Assembly: GCF_042646605.1 (NCBI RefSeq)
Contig: NZ_JBHRUG010000050.1
Coordinates: 1-64,000 of the forward strand
Direction of reading: 5' to 3'
Source of the DNA: Litchfieldella rifensis
Lineage (GTDB): Bacteria; Pseudomonadota; Gammaproteobacteria; Pseudomonadales; Halomonadaceae
Length of the DNA: 64,000 nt
Shown: piece after piece, positions 36,389 through 45,681 of the stretch
How the letters are laid out: every line of letters begins with the position of its first letter
How positions within the stretch are numbered: position 1 is the first letter of the stretch
Made by a program: the position numbers and the translations under genes
The notes under the pieces: generated by a model
What the model saw: only the letters and a program-made list of their open reading frames with translations
Told to the model about the DNA's origin: nothing
Database searches by the model: none

Positions 36389-37303
36389 ATGCCCTGGTTA
36401 CAACTCAAGGCGCATATCGCACCGGAACAAGCCGACCTCCTCGAGGAGTTGCTGCTTGCCGAGGGGGCCTCAGCCATTACGCTGCAGGACGCCCACGACG
36501 ATCCGGTTTTCGAGCCTGAGCGCGGCACCACCCCACTATGGCATGACACCATCCTCACCGGCCTCTACGACGATCTGGAAGGTATCGAGGCCATGCTCGA
36601 GCGCGTGCGCCAGGCCTGGGCCGCGGAAATTCCCGAGGAGCCGTGCCCGGAGATCGAGTTCGAACTGCTCGCCGACCGGGATTGGGAGCGCGAATGGATG
36701 GACGGCTTTCACCCCCTGCGCATGGGCAGCCGGCTATGGATCGTACCGAGTTGGCACGATGCCCCCGACCCCGACGCCGTCAATCTGCTGCTCGATCCAG
36801 GCTTGGCCTTCGGTACCGGCACTCACCCCACCACGGCACTGTGCCTGGAGTGGCTCGACGGCCTGGCCGCGACGGGTGCACTCGAAGGTCGCGACGTACT
36901 GGATGTAGGCTGTGGCTCGGGCATTCTGGCCATTGCTGCCTTGAAGCTCGGTGCCGCACACGCCACCGGCACCGATATCGACCCTCAGGCCCTGCTGGCC
37001 AGTCGCGACAATGCCGAACGCAACGCCATCGAAGCTTCAAGACTCGAACTGCTCTATCCCGAACAGCTCGAGTTCCGCCCCTTCCCGGTAGTGATCGCCA
37101 ATATTCTCGCAGGCCCCCTGGTGGAGCTGGCCACGACCATCGCCGATCACGTGGCGCCCGGGGGACGCCTGGCACTCTCCGGCATCCTCGCCGCCCAGGC
37201 CGATGAGGTACTGGATGCCTATCGCGACCAGGGCCTGATCATGGACGATCCCGCCGAGCGCGATGGCTGGATACGCCTGAGCGGACACCGGTCACGGGGT
37301 TGA
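36389..37303 (+). CDS. prmA: ribosomal protein L11 methyltransferase
   Basis: Trimethylates ribosomal protein L11. The 304-aa protein has the N-terminal substrate-recognition domain (MPWLQLKAHIAPEQADLLEE) and a C-terminal SAM-dependent methyltransferase domain with LLDPGLAFGTGTHPTTALCL, the SAM loop DVGCGSGILAIAALKLGA and the NILAGPL motif. Placement between accC and dusB-fis is standard for gammaproteobacteria. Confidence 0.97.
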   Translation: MPWLQLKAHIAPEQADLLEELLLAEGASAITLQDAHDDPVFEPERGTTPLWHDTILTGLYDDLEGIEAMLERVRQAWAAEIPEEPCPEIEFELLADRDWEREWMDGFHPLRMGSRLWIVPSWHDAPDPDAVNLLLDPGLAFGTGTHPTTALCLEWLDGLAATGALEGRDVLDVGCGSGILAIAALKLGAAHATGTDIDPQALLASRDNAERNAIEASRLELLYPEQLEFRPFPVVIANILAGPLVELATTIADHVAPGGRLALSGILAAQADEVLDAYRDQGLIMDDPAERDGWIRLSGHRSRG

Positions 37304-37372
37304 GTCCGTCATTGCGACCTTTTCCGCCTTCACCCGGACGCTGTCCATGAGTATGATAAGCCCCCTTGCCCA

Positions 37373-38455
37373 ATGACAGCCGAACGGACGCACCGAGCGA
37401 CGATGTTCCATCACAACCAGCGGATGCCGCCCGCCATCGGGCCGCATCGACTTCCTAACCGCGTGATCCTGGCCCCCATGGCCGGCGTCACCGACCGCCC
37501 CTTCCGCCAGCTCTGCCGGCGTCTGGGTGCGGGGCTGGTCGTTTCGGAGATGGTCACCTCGGATCCCAGCCTGTGGCATACCCGCAAGTCGCGGCTGCGC
37601 CTCGATCATCGTGGTGAACCCGGCCCACGTTCGGTCCAGATCGCCGGCGGCGATGCTCACATGCTGGCCCAGGCGGCACGGCTGAATGCCGACCAGGGCG
37701 CCGAGATCATCGATATCAACATGGGCTGTCCGGCGAAGAAAGTCTGCAACAAGGCGGCCGGGTCGGCGCTATTGCGCGACGAGGGGTTGGTCGGTGAGAT
37801 TCTCGATGCCGTCGTCGCCGCCGTGGACATCCCGGTGACGCTGAAGATCCGCACTGGCTGGTGCGAAAACAGCAACAATGCGGTACGCGTGGCTCACCTT
37901 GCCCAGGAAGCCGGCATCGCCGCCCTGGCGGTGCATGGCCGCACCCGTCGACAGCGCTACCATGGCCAGGCCGAATACGACACCATCGCCGCCGTCAAGA
38001 GCGCGGTGAATATTCCGGTCTTCGCCAATGGCGACATCGATTCTCCTTCCAAGGCCGTCGCTGTGCTCGACTATACTGGTGCGGATGCGGTAATGATCGG
38101 TCGTGGTGCCCAGGGCAATCCTTGGATCTTTCGCGAAATCGATCACTACCTGCAGCATGGGGAACACCTGCCGCCGCCGACGAATGACGAGCGAGCCCGC
38201 GTGATGCGCGATCACCTCGAGGCGCTGCATGACTTCTATGGCGATCACATGGGAGTCCGTATCGCCCGCAAGCATCTGGGATGGTATCTTGCCAGCCGCC
38301 TGCATCTTGCCCCCCAGGCAGTCAAGTCACAGCGGGCCATCTTCAATGCGCTGGAGCGGCCTCGGGACCAACTTCACTTCGTGGACGAACTGTTTCGTCA
38401 TGCGACGGCTCATGGCGGCCGCCACATGACGACGGATGGAATCAGTGCAGCATGA
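37373..38455 (+). CDS. dusB: tRNA-dihydrouridine synthase B
   Basis: FMN-dependent reduction of uridine in the tRNA D-loop. The 360-aa product has the barrel start NRVILAPMAGVTDRPFRQLC, the catalytic Cys region INMGCPAKKVCNKAAGSALL, VHGRTRRQRY and the FMN-phosphate-binding GADAVMIGRGAQGNPWIFRE. The ATG at 37373 gives a longer N-terminus than the family; an ATG at 37424 is the more conventional alternative. Its stop overlaps the fis start (ATGA), reproducing the dusB-fis operon. Confidence 0.95.
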   Translation: MTAERTHRATMFHHNQRMPPAIGPHRLPNRVILAPMAGVTDRPFRQLCRRLGAGLVVSEMVTSDPSLWHTRKSRLRLDHRGEPGPRSVQIAGGDAHMLAQAARLNADQGAEIIDINMGCPAKKVCNKAAGSALLRDEGLVGEILDAVVAAVDIPVTLKIRTGWCENSNNAVRVAHLAQEAGIAALAVHGRTRRQRYHGQAEYDTIAAVKSAVNIPVFANGDIDSPSKAVAVLDYTGADAVMIGRGAQGNPWIFREIDHYLQHGEHLPPPTNDERARVMRDHLEALHDFYGDHMGVRIARKHLGWYLASRLHLAPQAVKSQRAIFNALERPRDQLHFVDELFRHATAHGGRHMTTDGISAA

Positions 38456-38793
38456 CCAGCAGGCAAGCGACTCCCAATCATGGCATGACCGCCCACCAGG
38501 ATCCCCTGGAGATCACCGGTGCACCCACGGTGTCTTCGCGGGCGACCTCTCCAGCAACGCCTCAGGAGCAGCCGCTGCGTGAAGCGGTCGATGCGGCCAT
38601 GCGACGCTATTTCGCCCATCTCGACGGCGAGACGGTCACCGATCTCTATGCCATGGTGCTGGCCGAGGTCGAAGCCCCCTTGCTGACGTCGGTGATGGAT
38701 TATGTCAACGGCAACCAGACCCGTGCCGCCGAAATCCTGGGGCTCAATCGCGGCACACTGCGCAAGAAACTCAAGCAATACGCCCTGATATGA
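38452..38793 (+). CDS. fis: nucleoid protein Fis
   Basis: DNA-bending regulator that activates rRNA promoters and shapes the nucleoid in fast growth. The 113-aa protein is a little longer than the 98-aa E. coli Fis. The C-terminal part is unmistakable: LREAVDAAMRRYFAHLDGE, then the helix-turn-helix NQTRAAEILGLNRGTLRKKL. The N-terminal extension is poorly conserved; an ATG at 38485 could be the true start. Translation is coupled to dusB by a four-base overlap. Confidence 0.95.
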   Translation: MTSRQATPNHGMTAHQDPLEITGAPTVSSRATSPATPQEQPLREAVDAAMRRYFAHLDGETVTDLYAMVLAEVEAPLLTSVMDYVNGNQTRAAEILGLNRGTLRKKLKQYALI

Positions 38794-38800
38794 CACCGAA

Positions 38801-38827
38801 GGGGAGCCGCATGCGGCTCCCCTTTTC
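38801..38827 (+). terminator. terminator after fis
   Basis: A perfect 22-base palindrome, GGGGAGCCGC facing GCGGCTCCCC, followed by TTTTCG, starts seven bases after the fis stop and closes the dusB-fis transcript. Confidence 0.9.
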
Positions 38828-38887
38828 GTGCCTCTCCTCCCAGGCACGGATGAATCTTCTATCCTCCAGCATCAAGAGTGGAACCGA

Positions 38888-40480
38888 ATGGCCAATCAAG
38901 CGACTCCCCCTCCTCACCAGCCAGTACGCCGCGCCCTGATCAGCGTCTCCGACAAGACCGGCGTCGTCGATTTCGCCCGCGGCCTGGCCGAACGCGGTGT
39001 CGAACTGTTGTCCACCGGCGGCACCTTCCGCCTGCTCCAGGACAATGGCATCGCGGTGCGTGAAGTCAGCGAACACACCGGCTTCCCGGAAATCATGGAC
39101 GGTCGCGTCAAGACCCTGCATCCCAAGATCCACGGCGGCATCCTCGGCCGCCGCGGTGTCGACGACGCGGTGATGGTGGAGCACGATATCGCGCCGATCG
39201 ACATGGTGGTGGTCAACCTCTATCCCTTTGCCGCCACCGTCGCCCGGCCCGACTGCACCCTGGAGGACGCCATCGAGAACATCGACATCGGCGGCCCGAC
39301 CATGGTACGTGCCTGCGCCAAGAATCATGCCCACACCACCATCGTGGTGGACGCCGGCGACTATGCCCGGGTGCTGGACGAAATCGCCGCTCAGGACGGC
39401 AGGGTCAGTGACGCCACCCGTTTCGATCTCGCGGTCAAGGCCTTCGAGCACACCGCCGCCTATGACGCCGCCATCGCCGACTACCTCGGCCAGCGGGTCC
39501 CCGGCGGCGAAGGTGGCTTTCCGCGCACCTACAACCTGCAGTTCCGCAAGAAGCAATCGATGCGCTACGGCGAAAACCCGCACCAGGGGGCGGCATTCTA
39601 TGTCGAGCCTGAGGCTTCGGAGGCCAGCGTCGCCACCGCCGAGCAACTACAAGGCAAGGCCCTGTCGTTCAACAATGTCGCCGACACCGATGCCGCCTTC
39701 GAATGCGTCAAAGCCTTCACCGAGACCGCCTGCGTGATCGTCAAGCATGCCAACCCCTGTGGCGTGGCCGTCGGCGAGAATGCACTGCAGGCCTACGAGA
39801 AGGCCTTCGCCACCGACCCCACCAGCGCCTTCGGCGGCATCATCGCCTTCAACGCACCTCTGGATGGAGAGACGGCGCGGGCCATCATCGATCGTCAGTT
39901 CGTCGAGGTCATCATCGCTCCGGGGATCAGCGACGAGGCCAAGGCCACCGTCGCCGAGAAACAGAACGTACGGCTGCTCGACGTCGGTGCCCATTGGCCC
40001 GGTAAGCGTGAGCACGCACATGACTTCAAGCGCGTCACCGGCGGGCTGCTGGTCCAGGACCGCGACTTGGGCATGGTCGGCCGCGATGACCTTACCGTGG
40101 TCAGCGAGCGGGTGCCCAGCGAGCAGGAGACGCGCGACCTGGCGTTTGCCTGGAAAGTCGCCAAGTACGTCAAGTCCAACGCCATCGTCTATGCCAAGCA
40201 CGGCCAGACGATCGGCGTGGGTGCCGGCCAGATGAGCCGCGTCTACTCGGCCAAGATCGCCGGCATCAAGGCCGCCGACGAGGGACTCGCCGTACCCGGC
40301 TCGGTGATGGCCTCCGATGCCTTCTTCCCGTTCCGCGACGGCATCGACGCCGCCGCCGCGGCCGGCATCACCGCAGTGATCCAGCCCGGCGGCTCGATGC
40401 GCGACCAGGAGGTGATCGATGCCGCCAACGAGGCGGGAATCGCCATGGTATTCACCGGCATGCGCCATTTTAGGCACTGA
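38888..40480 (+). CDS. purH: AICAR transformylase/IMP cyclohydrolase
   Basis: Bifunctional enzyme for the last two steps of IMP synthesis. The 530-aa product has the N-terminal IMP cyclohydrolase domain (RRALISVSDKTGVVDFARGL, HPKIHGGILGRR) and the C-terminal formyltransferase domain with the Lys-His pair in CVIVKHANPCGVAVGE, and ends GIAMVFTGMRHFRH. The ATG at 38888 matches the usual length. Its stop codon touches the heptamer array that follows. Confidence 0.98.
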   Translation: MANQATPPPHQPVRRALISVSDKTGVVDFARGLAERGVELLSTGGTFRLLQDNGIAVREVSEHTGFPEIMDGRVKTLHPKIHGGILGRRGVDDAVMVEHDIAPIDMVVVNLYPFAATVARPDCTLEDAIENIDIGGPTMVRACAKNHAHTTIVVDAGDYARVLDEIAAQDGRVSDATRFDLAVKAFEHTAAYDAAIADYLGQRVPGGEGGFPRTYNLQFRKKQSMRYGENPHQGAAFYVEPEASEASVATAEQLQGKALSFNNVADTDAAFECVKAFTETACVIVKHANPCGVAVGENALQAYEKAFATDPTSAFGGIIAFNAPLDGETARAIIDRQFVEVIIAPGISDEAKATVAEKQNVRLLDVGAHWPGKREHAHDFKRVTGGLLVQDRDLGMVGRDDLTVVSERVPSEQETRDLAFAWKVAKYVKSNAIVYAKHGQTIGVGAGQMSRVYSAKIAGIKAADEGLAVPGSVMASDAFFPFRDGIDAAAAAGITAVIQPGGSMRDQEVIDAANEAGIAMVFTGMRHFRH

Positions 40481-40566
40481 AGCTGTAAGCTGTAAGCTGT
40501 AAGCTGTAAGCTGTAAGCTGTAAGCTGTAAGCTGTAAGCTGTAAGCTGTAAGCTGTAAGCTGTAAG
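40481..40566. repeat. heptamer tandem repeat AGCTGTA, 12 perfect copies
   Basis: Twelve uninterrupted copies of AGCTGTA plus two bases begin on the base after the purH stop. All copies are identical, which suggests recent slippage or copy-number change. The unit differs by one base from AGCCGTA at 23561. The array lies between convergent purH and the ABC transporter gene, before a terminator. Confidence 0.98.
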
Positions 40567-40593
40567 AACAGAATAACCTTCTGACAGACAAGG

Positions 40594-40625
40594 AAAATCC
40601 CACGCGGAACAGCGCGTGGGATTTT
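40594..40625. terminator. bidirectional terminator between purH and the ABC exporter
   Basis: AAAATCCCACGCG and CGCGTGGGATTTT pair over 13 bases around a six-base loop, with T-runs on both strands. It serves purH (plus) and the ABC transporter gene (minus). Confidence 0.92.
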
Positions 40626-40647
40626 TCCCCGCTTTATTGCATAGCCG

Positions 40648-42534
40648 CTACGCTTCGTCGGGAACTTTCTGTTGAGTGTCCGTTTCGATGTCCTCGCCCA
40701 GGAAGCCGCCGGACTGACGCCGCCATAGTGCGGCATAGAGACCATCGTGGCGAAGCAGCTCCTCGTGGGTGCCAGCCTCGATGATGCGCCCCTTGTCCAT
40801 GACCACCAGCCGGTCCAGCATGGCGATGGTCGACAGGCGGTGGGCAATGGCGATCACGGTCTTGCCCTCCATCAAGGCATAGAGCTGTTCCTGGATCGCC
40901 GCCTCGACCTCGGAGTCCAGCGCCGAGGTGGCCTCGTCGAGCACCAGGATCGGCGCGTTCTTCAGCAGCACCCTAGCGATGGCGATACGCTGGCGCTGCC
41001 CGCCCGAGAGCTTGACCCCACGTTCGCCGACATGCGCATCCAACCCCCGGCGCCCCTGCGGATCGCTCAGGGTCTCGATGAAGGTATCGGCATGGGCGCG
41101 CCGCGCGGCATCCATCACCTGTCCATCGCTGGCATGCGGACTGCCGTAGCGAATGTTGTCGCGGATCGAGCGGTGCAATAACGACGTATCCTGGGTCACC
41201 ATCCCGATCTGCCGGCGCAGCGACTCCTGGGTAACACCAGCGACATCCTGACCGTCGATCAGGATGCGCCCCTCCTCCAGGTCATAGAAGCGCAGCAACA
41301 GATTGGCCAGGGTCGATTTTCCTGCCCCGGACCGGCCGATGATCCCCACCTTCTCACCCGGCTGGATGGCCAGCGAGAGATCCTCGATGACCCGCGGCTG
41401 GCGCTCGTCGTCGCGCGATTTGCCGTAGTGGAAATGCAGGTGTTCGAAACGGATCTCGCCACGCGGCACGACTAGCTCCTTGGCACCGGGCCGATCGGTT
41501 ACCGTCGGTGTTCGAGCGATGGTGTTGATACCATCCTGCACCGTGCCGATGTTCTCGAACAGGCCGGCCACTTCCCATAGAATCCAGTCCGACATGAAGC
41601 GGATCCGCATCACCAGTGCGATCGCCACCGCGATCACGCCGAGCGAGATGGCCGCGAAGTACCAGGTGATGACGGCGATCGCCGCCACCGAGGCCAACAA
41701 CAGCGAATTCAGCACCGTCAGGCATACCGTCATCACGGTCACCAGACGCATCTGGCGATGCACTGTCTGCATGAACATGTCCATGGCGTCGCGGGCATAT
41801 TCCTGTTCACGCAACGTATCGGCGAACAACTTGATGGTCTGGATATTGGTGTAGCTGTCGACGATACGCCCGGTCATCTGCGCCCGGGCATTGGCCTGGG
41901 CCATCGATACCCGGCGCAAGCGCGGCACGAAGACGATCATGATTCCCACATAACCCGCCAGCCAGACGACCAGCGGCAGCATCAACCAGGGGTCGGCACG
42001 TCCCACGAGGAACATGGCACCGGTGAAGTAGACGAGGACATAGACGAACAGGTCGGTCAGCTTCATCACCGTCTCGCGGACAGCCAGTGCCGTCTGCATG
42101 ACCTTCTGCGACACACGACCGGCAAACTCGTCCTGGAAGAACAGCATGCTCTGGCCGAGGATATGCCGATGCGCGAGCCAACGCCCAATCATCGGATAGT
42201 TGCCGAAAATGCTCTGGTGCTTGAGCAGCGACTGCCCCAGCACCAATAGTGGCAAGCCGAATATCACCAGCAGCGCCATGCCGGCCAGGGACCAGCCATG
42301 CTCGGCAAAGAACCCATCCCGCTCGGCATCGGCCAGCCAATCGACCAAGTCTCCCATATAACTGAAGAATACCAACTCGGCGGCCGACACCAGGCCCGTC
42401 AATAGTGACATCATCGCCAGCAGTGGCAACACCGCTTTCGAATAATGATAAAGGAAAGCCAACAGGCCACGCGGCGGTGTGCCAGACGCCTCCTGCGGAT
42501 AGGGGTGCACTAATGTCTCGAAGAAGTGGAACAT
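40648..42534 (-). CDS. ABC transporter, fused permease and ATPase
   Basis: A 628-aa half-transporter of the exporter type. Six membrane helices lie in about residues 30-330, and the ATPase domain has Walker A GRSGAGKST, signature LSGGQRQRIAIAR, Walker B ILVLDEATSALD and a switch His in IAIAHRLST. The substrate is unknown; the family includes lipid, drug and peptide exporters. It is the nearest exporter to the lasso-peptide locus but is separated from it by gabD, folX and folE on the minus strand, so a link is only a possibility. Confidence 0.9.
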   Translation of the reverse strand: MFHFFETLVHPYPQEASGTPPRGLLAFLYHYSKAVLPLLAMMSLLTGLVSAAELVFFSYMGDLVDWLADAERDGFFAEHGWSLAGMALLVIFGLPLLVLGQSLLKHQSIFGNYPMIGRWLAHRHILGQSMLFFQDEFAGRVSQKVMQTALAVRETVMKLTDLFVYVLVYFTGAMFLVGRADPWLMLPLVVWLAGYVGIMIVFVPRLRRVSMAQANARAQMTGRIVDSYTNIQTIKLFADTLREQEYARDAMDMFMQTVHRQMRLVTVMTVCLTVLNSLLLASVAAIAVITWYFAAISLGVIAVAIALVMRIRFMSDWILWEVAGLFENIGTVQDGINTIARTPTVTDRPGAKELVVPRGEIRFEHLHFHYGKSRDDERQPRVIEDLSLAIQPGEKVGIIGRSGAGKSTLANLLLRFYDLEEGRILIDGQDVAGVTQESLRRQIGMVTQDTSLLHRSIRDNIRYGSPHASDGQVMDAARRAHADTFIETLSDPQGRRGLDAHVGERGVKLSGGQRQRIAIARVLLKNAPILVLDEATSALDSEVEAAIQEQLYALMEGKTVIAIAHRLSTIAMLDRLVVMDKGRIIEAGTHEELLRHDGLYAALWRRQSGGFLGEDIETDTQQKVPDEA

Positions 42535-42625
42535 GGCGATAGCGACTCCATTGCACTGACCGGGCAACCGGGAGCTTATTACCTCAATCTTACTTTAGGT
42601 CAACAGTATTTTTGCGCTCCTCAAC

Positions 42626-42657
42626 GACAACGGACAGCCCTGCGGCTGCCCGTTGTC
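42626..42657 (-). terminator. hairpin after gabD
   Basis: A 14-bp stem with one mismatch (GACAACGG.CAGCC facing GGCTG.CCGTTGTC) and a four-base loop lies 28 bases past the gabD stop. The downstream T content is low, so confidence as an intrinsic terminator is moderate. Confidence 0.5.
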
Positions 42658-42684
42658 CGTAGCGCATGGGGTCGAGCGCGAGGC

Positions 42685-44142
42685 TCAGCCAAGGTCGATA
42701 CAGAGGTACTTGGTCTCAACGAATTCGTCCAGTCCCTGGTGCCCACCTTCGCGACCCAGGCCCGAGGACTTGACGCCGCCAAAGGGGGCGGCAGCGTTGG
42801 AAATCAAGCCGGTGTTGATTCCTACCATGCCATACTCCAGGGCTTCGGCCACCCGCCACACGCGCGCCAGGTCACGAGAATAGAAATATGCAGCCAGGCC
42901 GGCATTGGTGTCATTGGCCATGGCTACAGCATCCTCTTCATCCTCGAAGGGGAAGACCGCCGCCAGCGGGCCAAAGGTTTCCTCGGAGGCGACCTTCATC
43001 TCGGCTGTGGCGCCGTTGATCAGGGTCGGAGTGAAGAAGTTGCCCCCCTGCGGGTGCGGATTGCCGCCCAACAGCAATTCGGCGCCATGGTCCATGGCGT
43101 CGCGAACGTGTTCGTTGACCTTGTCCACGGCACTCTGATCGATCAACGGACCGATGTTGATACCGGGCTCGACTCCGTTCCCGACGTGCAGTTCGCTATT
43201 CATGGCCACGGCAAACTTCTCACAGAAAGCGTTGACCACGCTGGACTGCACCAGGAAGCGGTTGGTCCCCACGCAGGACTGCCCGGTATTGCGGAACTTG
43301 GCGGTCATGGCGCCATCCACGGCGGCGTCCAGATCGGCATCCTCGAACACAATAAAAGGCGCGTTGCCGCCCAGCTCCAGCGAGATCTTCTGGATGTGCT
43401 GTGATGCCTGGGCCATCAGCTTGCTGCCGACTTCGGTGGAACCGGTAAAGGTAATCTTGCGCACCACCGGCGACTCGGTCAGCGTCGTGGCAATTTCGCT
43501 GGCACGTCCGGGAACCACGTTGAACACGCCCCGTGGAATACCGGCTCGTTCGGCCAGCAGAGCCAGCGCCGTCGCGGAAAAGGGGGTCTGGCTGGCCGGC
43601 TTGACCACGATCGGACAACCGGCAGCCAGTGCCGCCCCCGCCTTGCGGGTGATCATGGCGGCGGGGAAGTTCCAAGGCGTGATGGCCCCTACTACACCCA
43701 CCGGCTGCTTGGTCACCACGATGCGCTGGTTGGTTTTGGCGGCGGGCACGGTTTCGCCATAGATCCGACGCGCCTCCTCGGCGAACCAGCGCAGGAAGCT
43801 AGCCGCATAGGCGACCTCCCCGGCGGCCTCCTTGAGCGGCTTGCCCTGTTCCAGGGTCATGATGGTCGCGAGTTCCTGTTGATGCTCATGCATCAAATCG
43901 TGCCATTTCATCAAACAATCGGCCCGCTCGAGGGCGGTCAGGGCACGCCAGGCAGGAAAGGCCACCTCGGCCGCGGCAATGGCACGCTCGGTCTCGACAC
44001 GACCCAGGCGCGGCACACGGCCGATGATCTCGCCATCGGCCGGATTGACGACATCGATCTGTTCACCACTGTCGGCGGCCACCCAACCGCCATCGATATA
44101 GGCAAAAGGCCGGAACAGCGGATTGTCTTGCAGGGATTGCAT
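42685..44142 (-). CDS. gabD: succinate-semialdehyde dehydrogenase (NADP-type)
   Basis: Aldehyde dehydrogenase family member of 485 aa that oxidises succinate semialdehyde to succinate, the last step of GABA breakdown. It has ITPWNFPAAMITRKAGAALA, the glycine motif FTGSTEVGSKLM, the catalytic Glu in LELGGNAPF and the Cys in RNTGQSCVGTNRF. The C-terminus AAPFGGVKSSGLGREGG is typical of GabD. AAGGAG precedes the ATG at 44142. No gabT is adjacent. Other semialdehydes such as glutarate semialdehyde are possible substrates. Confidence 0.88.
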   Translation of the reverse strand: MQSLQDNPLFRPFAYIDGGWVAADSGEQIDVVNPADGEIIGRVPRLGRVETERAIAAAEVAFPAWRALTALERADCLMKWHDLMHEHQQELATIMTLEQGKPLKEAAGEVAYAASFLRWFAEEARRIYGETVPAAKTNQRIVVTKQPVGVVGAITPWNFPAAMITRKAGAALAAGCPIVVKPASQTPFSATALALLAERAGIPRGVFNVVPGRASEIATTLTESPVVRKITFTGSTEVGSKLMAQASQHIQKISLELGGNAPFIVFEDADLDAAVDGAMTAKFRNTGQSCVGTNRFLVQSSVVNAFCEKFAVAMNSELHVGNGVEPGINIGPLIDQSAVDKVNEHVRDAMDHGAELLLGGNPHPQGGNFFTPTLINGATAEMKVASEETFGPLAAVFPFEDEEDAVAMANDTNAGLAAYFYSRDLARVWRVAEALEYGMVGINTGLISNAAAPFGGVKSSGLGREGGHQGLDEFVETKYLCIDLG

Positions 44143-44427
44143 AGCATTCTCCTTCCCGGGATGACGGCGCCGGGCGCCGCTCAGGGTGGCAGCCATGGTA
44201 TCGACGCCATAGCTGCCGTGACTGGGATTCGCGGATTCGCTTCATGAGCCCCGCCGTGCTCGAGTGATGGTTCCCGAGCGGCGAAGGATCGGACCACACC
44301 GGCCGGGACACTGGCCATCGTGTCGAAGCCGGCAAAGGGCTCACGCTAATTCTAACTTTCATGCTAAGCCGATTTGGGGCATGGCACCAACCCTAATGGC
44401 TCGGGGACGGGATGCTTGCCGACAAGC

Positions 44428-44835
44428 TCAAGGCCGGAGTGTCTCTCGCGAGTCGGACAGGGTGATGGAAACCGAGTCGGCAAAGCGCAGGGCATGCGGC
44501 TTGTCGATTTCCACCTGCGCCATCAACACCTGCTCGTAGGACATGATGATATCCAGCACCTCGCGGGTCATGCGTTCGAGCAACAGGAAGCGATTGTCTT
44601 CCACATGCGCGATCAGGTGCTTGGTGATGGTGCGATAGTCAAGCGCTTGATCGATATGGTTGAACTGCAGCGCACGCGCCGCACGATAGCGAATCACGGC
44701 ATTGATCACCACATCCTGGCGATTCTGGATCTCCTCTTCCTTGATCCCTATGTAGGTACGCAGACGCAGGTTCTTGATGCGGATGGTGGCCAGGTCATGA
44801 TCGAGATGCTGATCGTTGAGCGCATGCAACGGCAT
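44428..44835 (-). CDS. folX: dihydroneopterin triphosphate 2'-epimerase
   Basis: Epimerises dihydroneopterin triphosphate toward tetrahydromonapterin, the pterin cofactor of some phenylalanine hydroxylases. The 135-aa product closely follows FolX: ATIRIKNLRLRTYIGIKEEE, DYRTITKHLIAHVEDNRFLL and AQVEIDKPHALRFADSVSIT. The ATG at 44835 gives the family length. It follows folE by 35 bp, so the pair makes and converts the same intermediate. Confidence 0.93.
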   Translation of the reverse strand: MPLHALNDQHLDHDLATIRIKNLRLRTYIGIKEEEIQNRQDVVINAVIRYRAARALQFNHIDQALDYRTITKHLIAHVEDNRFLLLERMTREVLDIIMSYEQVLMAQVEIDKPHALRFADSVSITLSDSRETLRP

Positions 44836-44870
44836 AGAAGGTCTTCCTCTCGAATGGCAATAGCCACCAT

Positions 44871-45428
44871 TCAGCGATTGTAAACCAAGGTCAGGAACTC
44901 CTGGCGAGTCGGCTGATTTTCCCGGAAGGCGCCCAGCATGACCGAACTGGTCATGCTTGAATTCTGCTTTTCCACTCCCCGCATCATCATGCACATGTGC
45001 TGGGCTTCGATGACCACGGCCACTCCCCGTGCCTCGGTGACCTGCAGCACGGCTTCGGCGATCTGACGAGTGAGATTTTCCTGAATTTGCATGCGCCGAG
45101 CATACATGTCGACGATACGTGCGAACTTGGAAAGCCCCAATACCTTGCCGTTAGGCAGATAGGCGATGTGGCACTTGCCGATGAAGGGCAGCAGGTGATG
45201 CTCACACATCGAGTACAGCTCGATATTCTTCACCAGTACCATCTCGTCGGTTTCGGACTCGAATACCGCCCCATTGATCAGCGTTTCCAGCGACTGGGTA
45301 TAACCACGGGTCAGAAACTGCATGGCCTTGGCGGCTCGCTTTGGCGTGTCGCGCAGGCCCTCGCGCTCGGGGTCTTCCCCTAGACCGCTGATGATCTGGC
45401 GATAGTGGTTGGCGAGTTCTTCGGTCAT
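44871..45428 (-). CDS. folE: GTP cyclohydrolase I
   Basis: Makes dihydroneopterin triphosphate from GTP, entry to folate and pterin synthesis. The 185-aa enzyme has the zinc ligands in YSMCEHHLLPFIGKCHIAYL and the second His-Cys region AQHMCMMMRG, plus GLSKFARIVDMYARRMQIQE. The promoter region holds two TTGTACAA palindromes 30 bp apart. Its pairing with folX suggests a role in tetrahydromonapterin supply rather than only folate. Confidence 0.97.
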   Translation of the reverse strand: MTEELANHYRQIISGLGEDPEREGLRDTPKRAAKAMQFLTRGYTQSLETLINGAVFESETDEMVLVKNIELYSMCEHHLLPFIGKCHIAYLPNGKVLGLSKFARIVDMYARRMQIQENLTRQIAEAVLQVTEARGVAVVIEAQHMCMMMRGVEKQNSSMTSSVMLGAFRENQPTRQEFLTLVYNR

Positions 45429-45468
45429 CGTTCAAACCTATTGTTCGAGATCAGGGCGCTAGCATTAT

Positions 45469-45506
45469 TTGTACAAAATATATACATCATTTCTTTTTTT
45501 GTACAA
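45469..45506. promoter_or_regulatory. paired TTGTACAA palindromes upstream of folE
   Basis: Two identical 8-bp palindromes TTGTACAA lie at 45469-45476 and 45499-45506, centres exactly 30 bp apart (three helical turns), in an AT-rich stretch 41 bp upstream of folE. TGTA/TACA half-sites of this type are bound by some MerR-family regulators. The regulator here is unknown. Confidence 0.5.
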
Positions 45507-45681
45507 TGAAATCGTAATATCAACCGCCAATTCTAGCCCATCCATTGTCACAACGCAGGGCTGAATCAGCGGTCAAGGCGCGACATCCTGCCCCGCTGCC
45601 ACAGCATTGCCGTCATGTTACAATAAATGCCCCATTTTGCCCCGCCCCGCGGGATTGGTTCCATAGTCGAGAATCCAGACC

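Noticed and set aside
39647..40603. Minus-strand frame with a repeated LTAYSLQ peptide
   Set aside because: It is a read of the AGCTGTA array plus antisense purH; the peptide repeat is only a 21-bp consequence of the 7-bp unit.
40648..42534. ABC exporter as the lasso-peptide transporter
   Set aside because: It is three genes away from the divergent point, on the other strand, and its sequence gives no substrate clue; kept only as a possibility.
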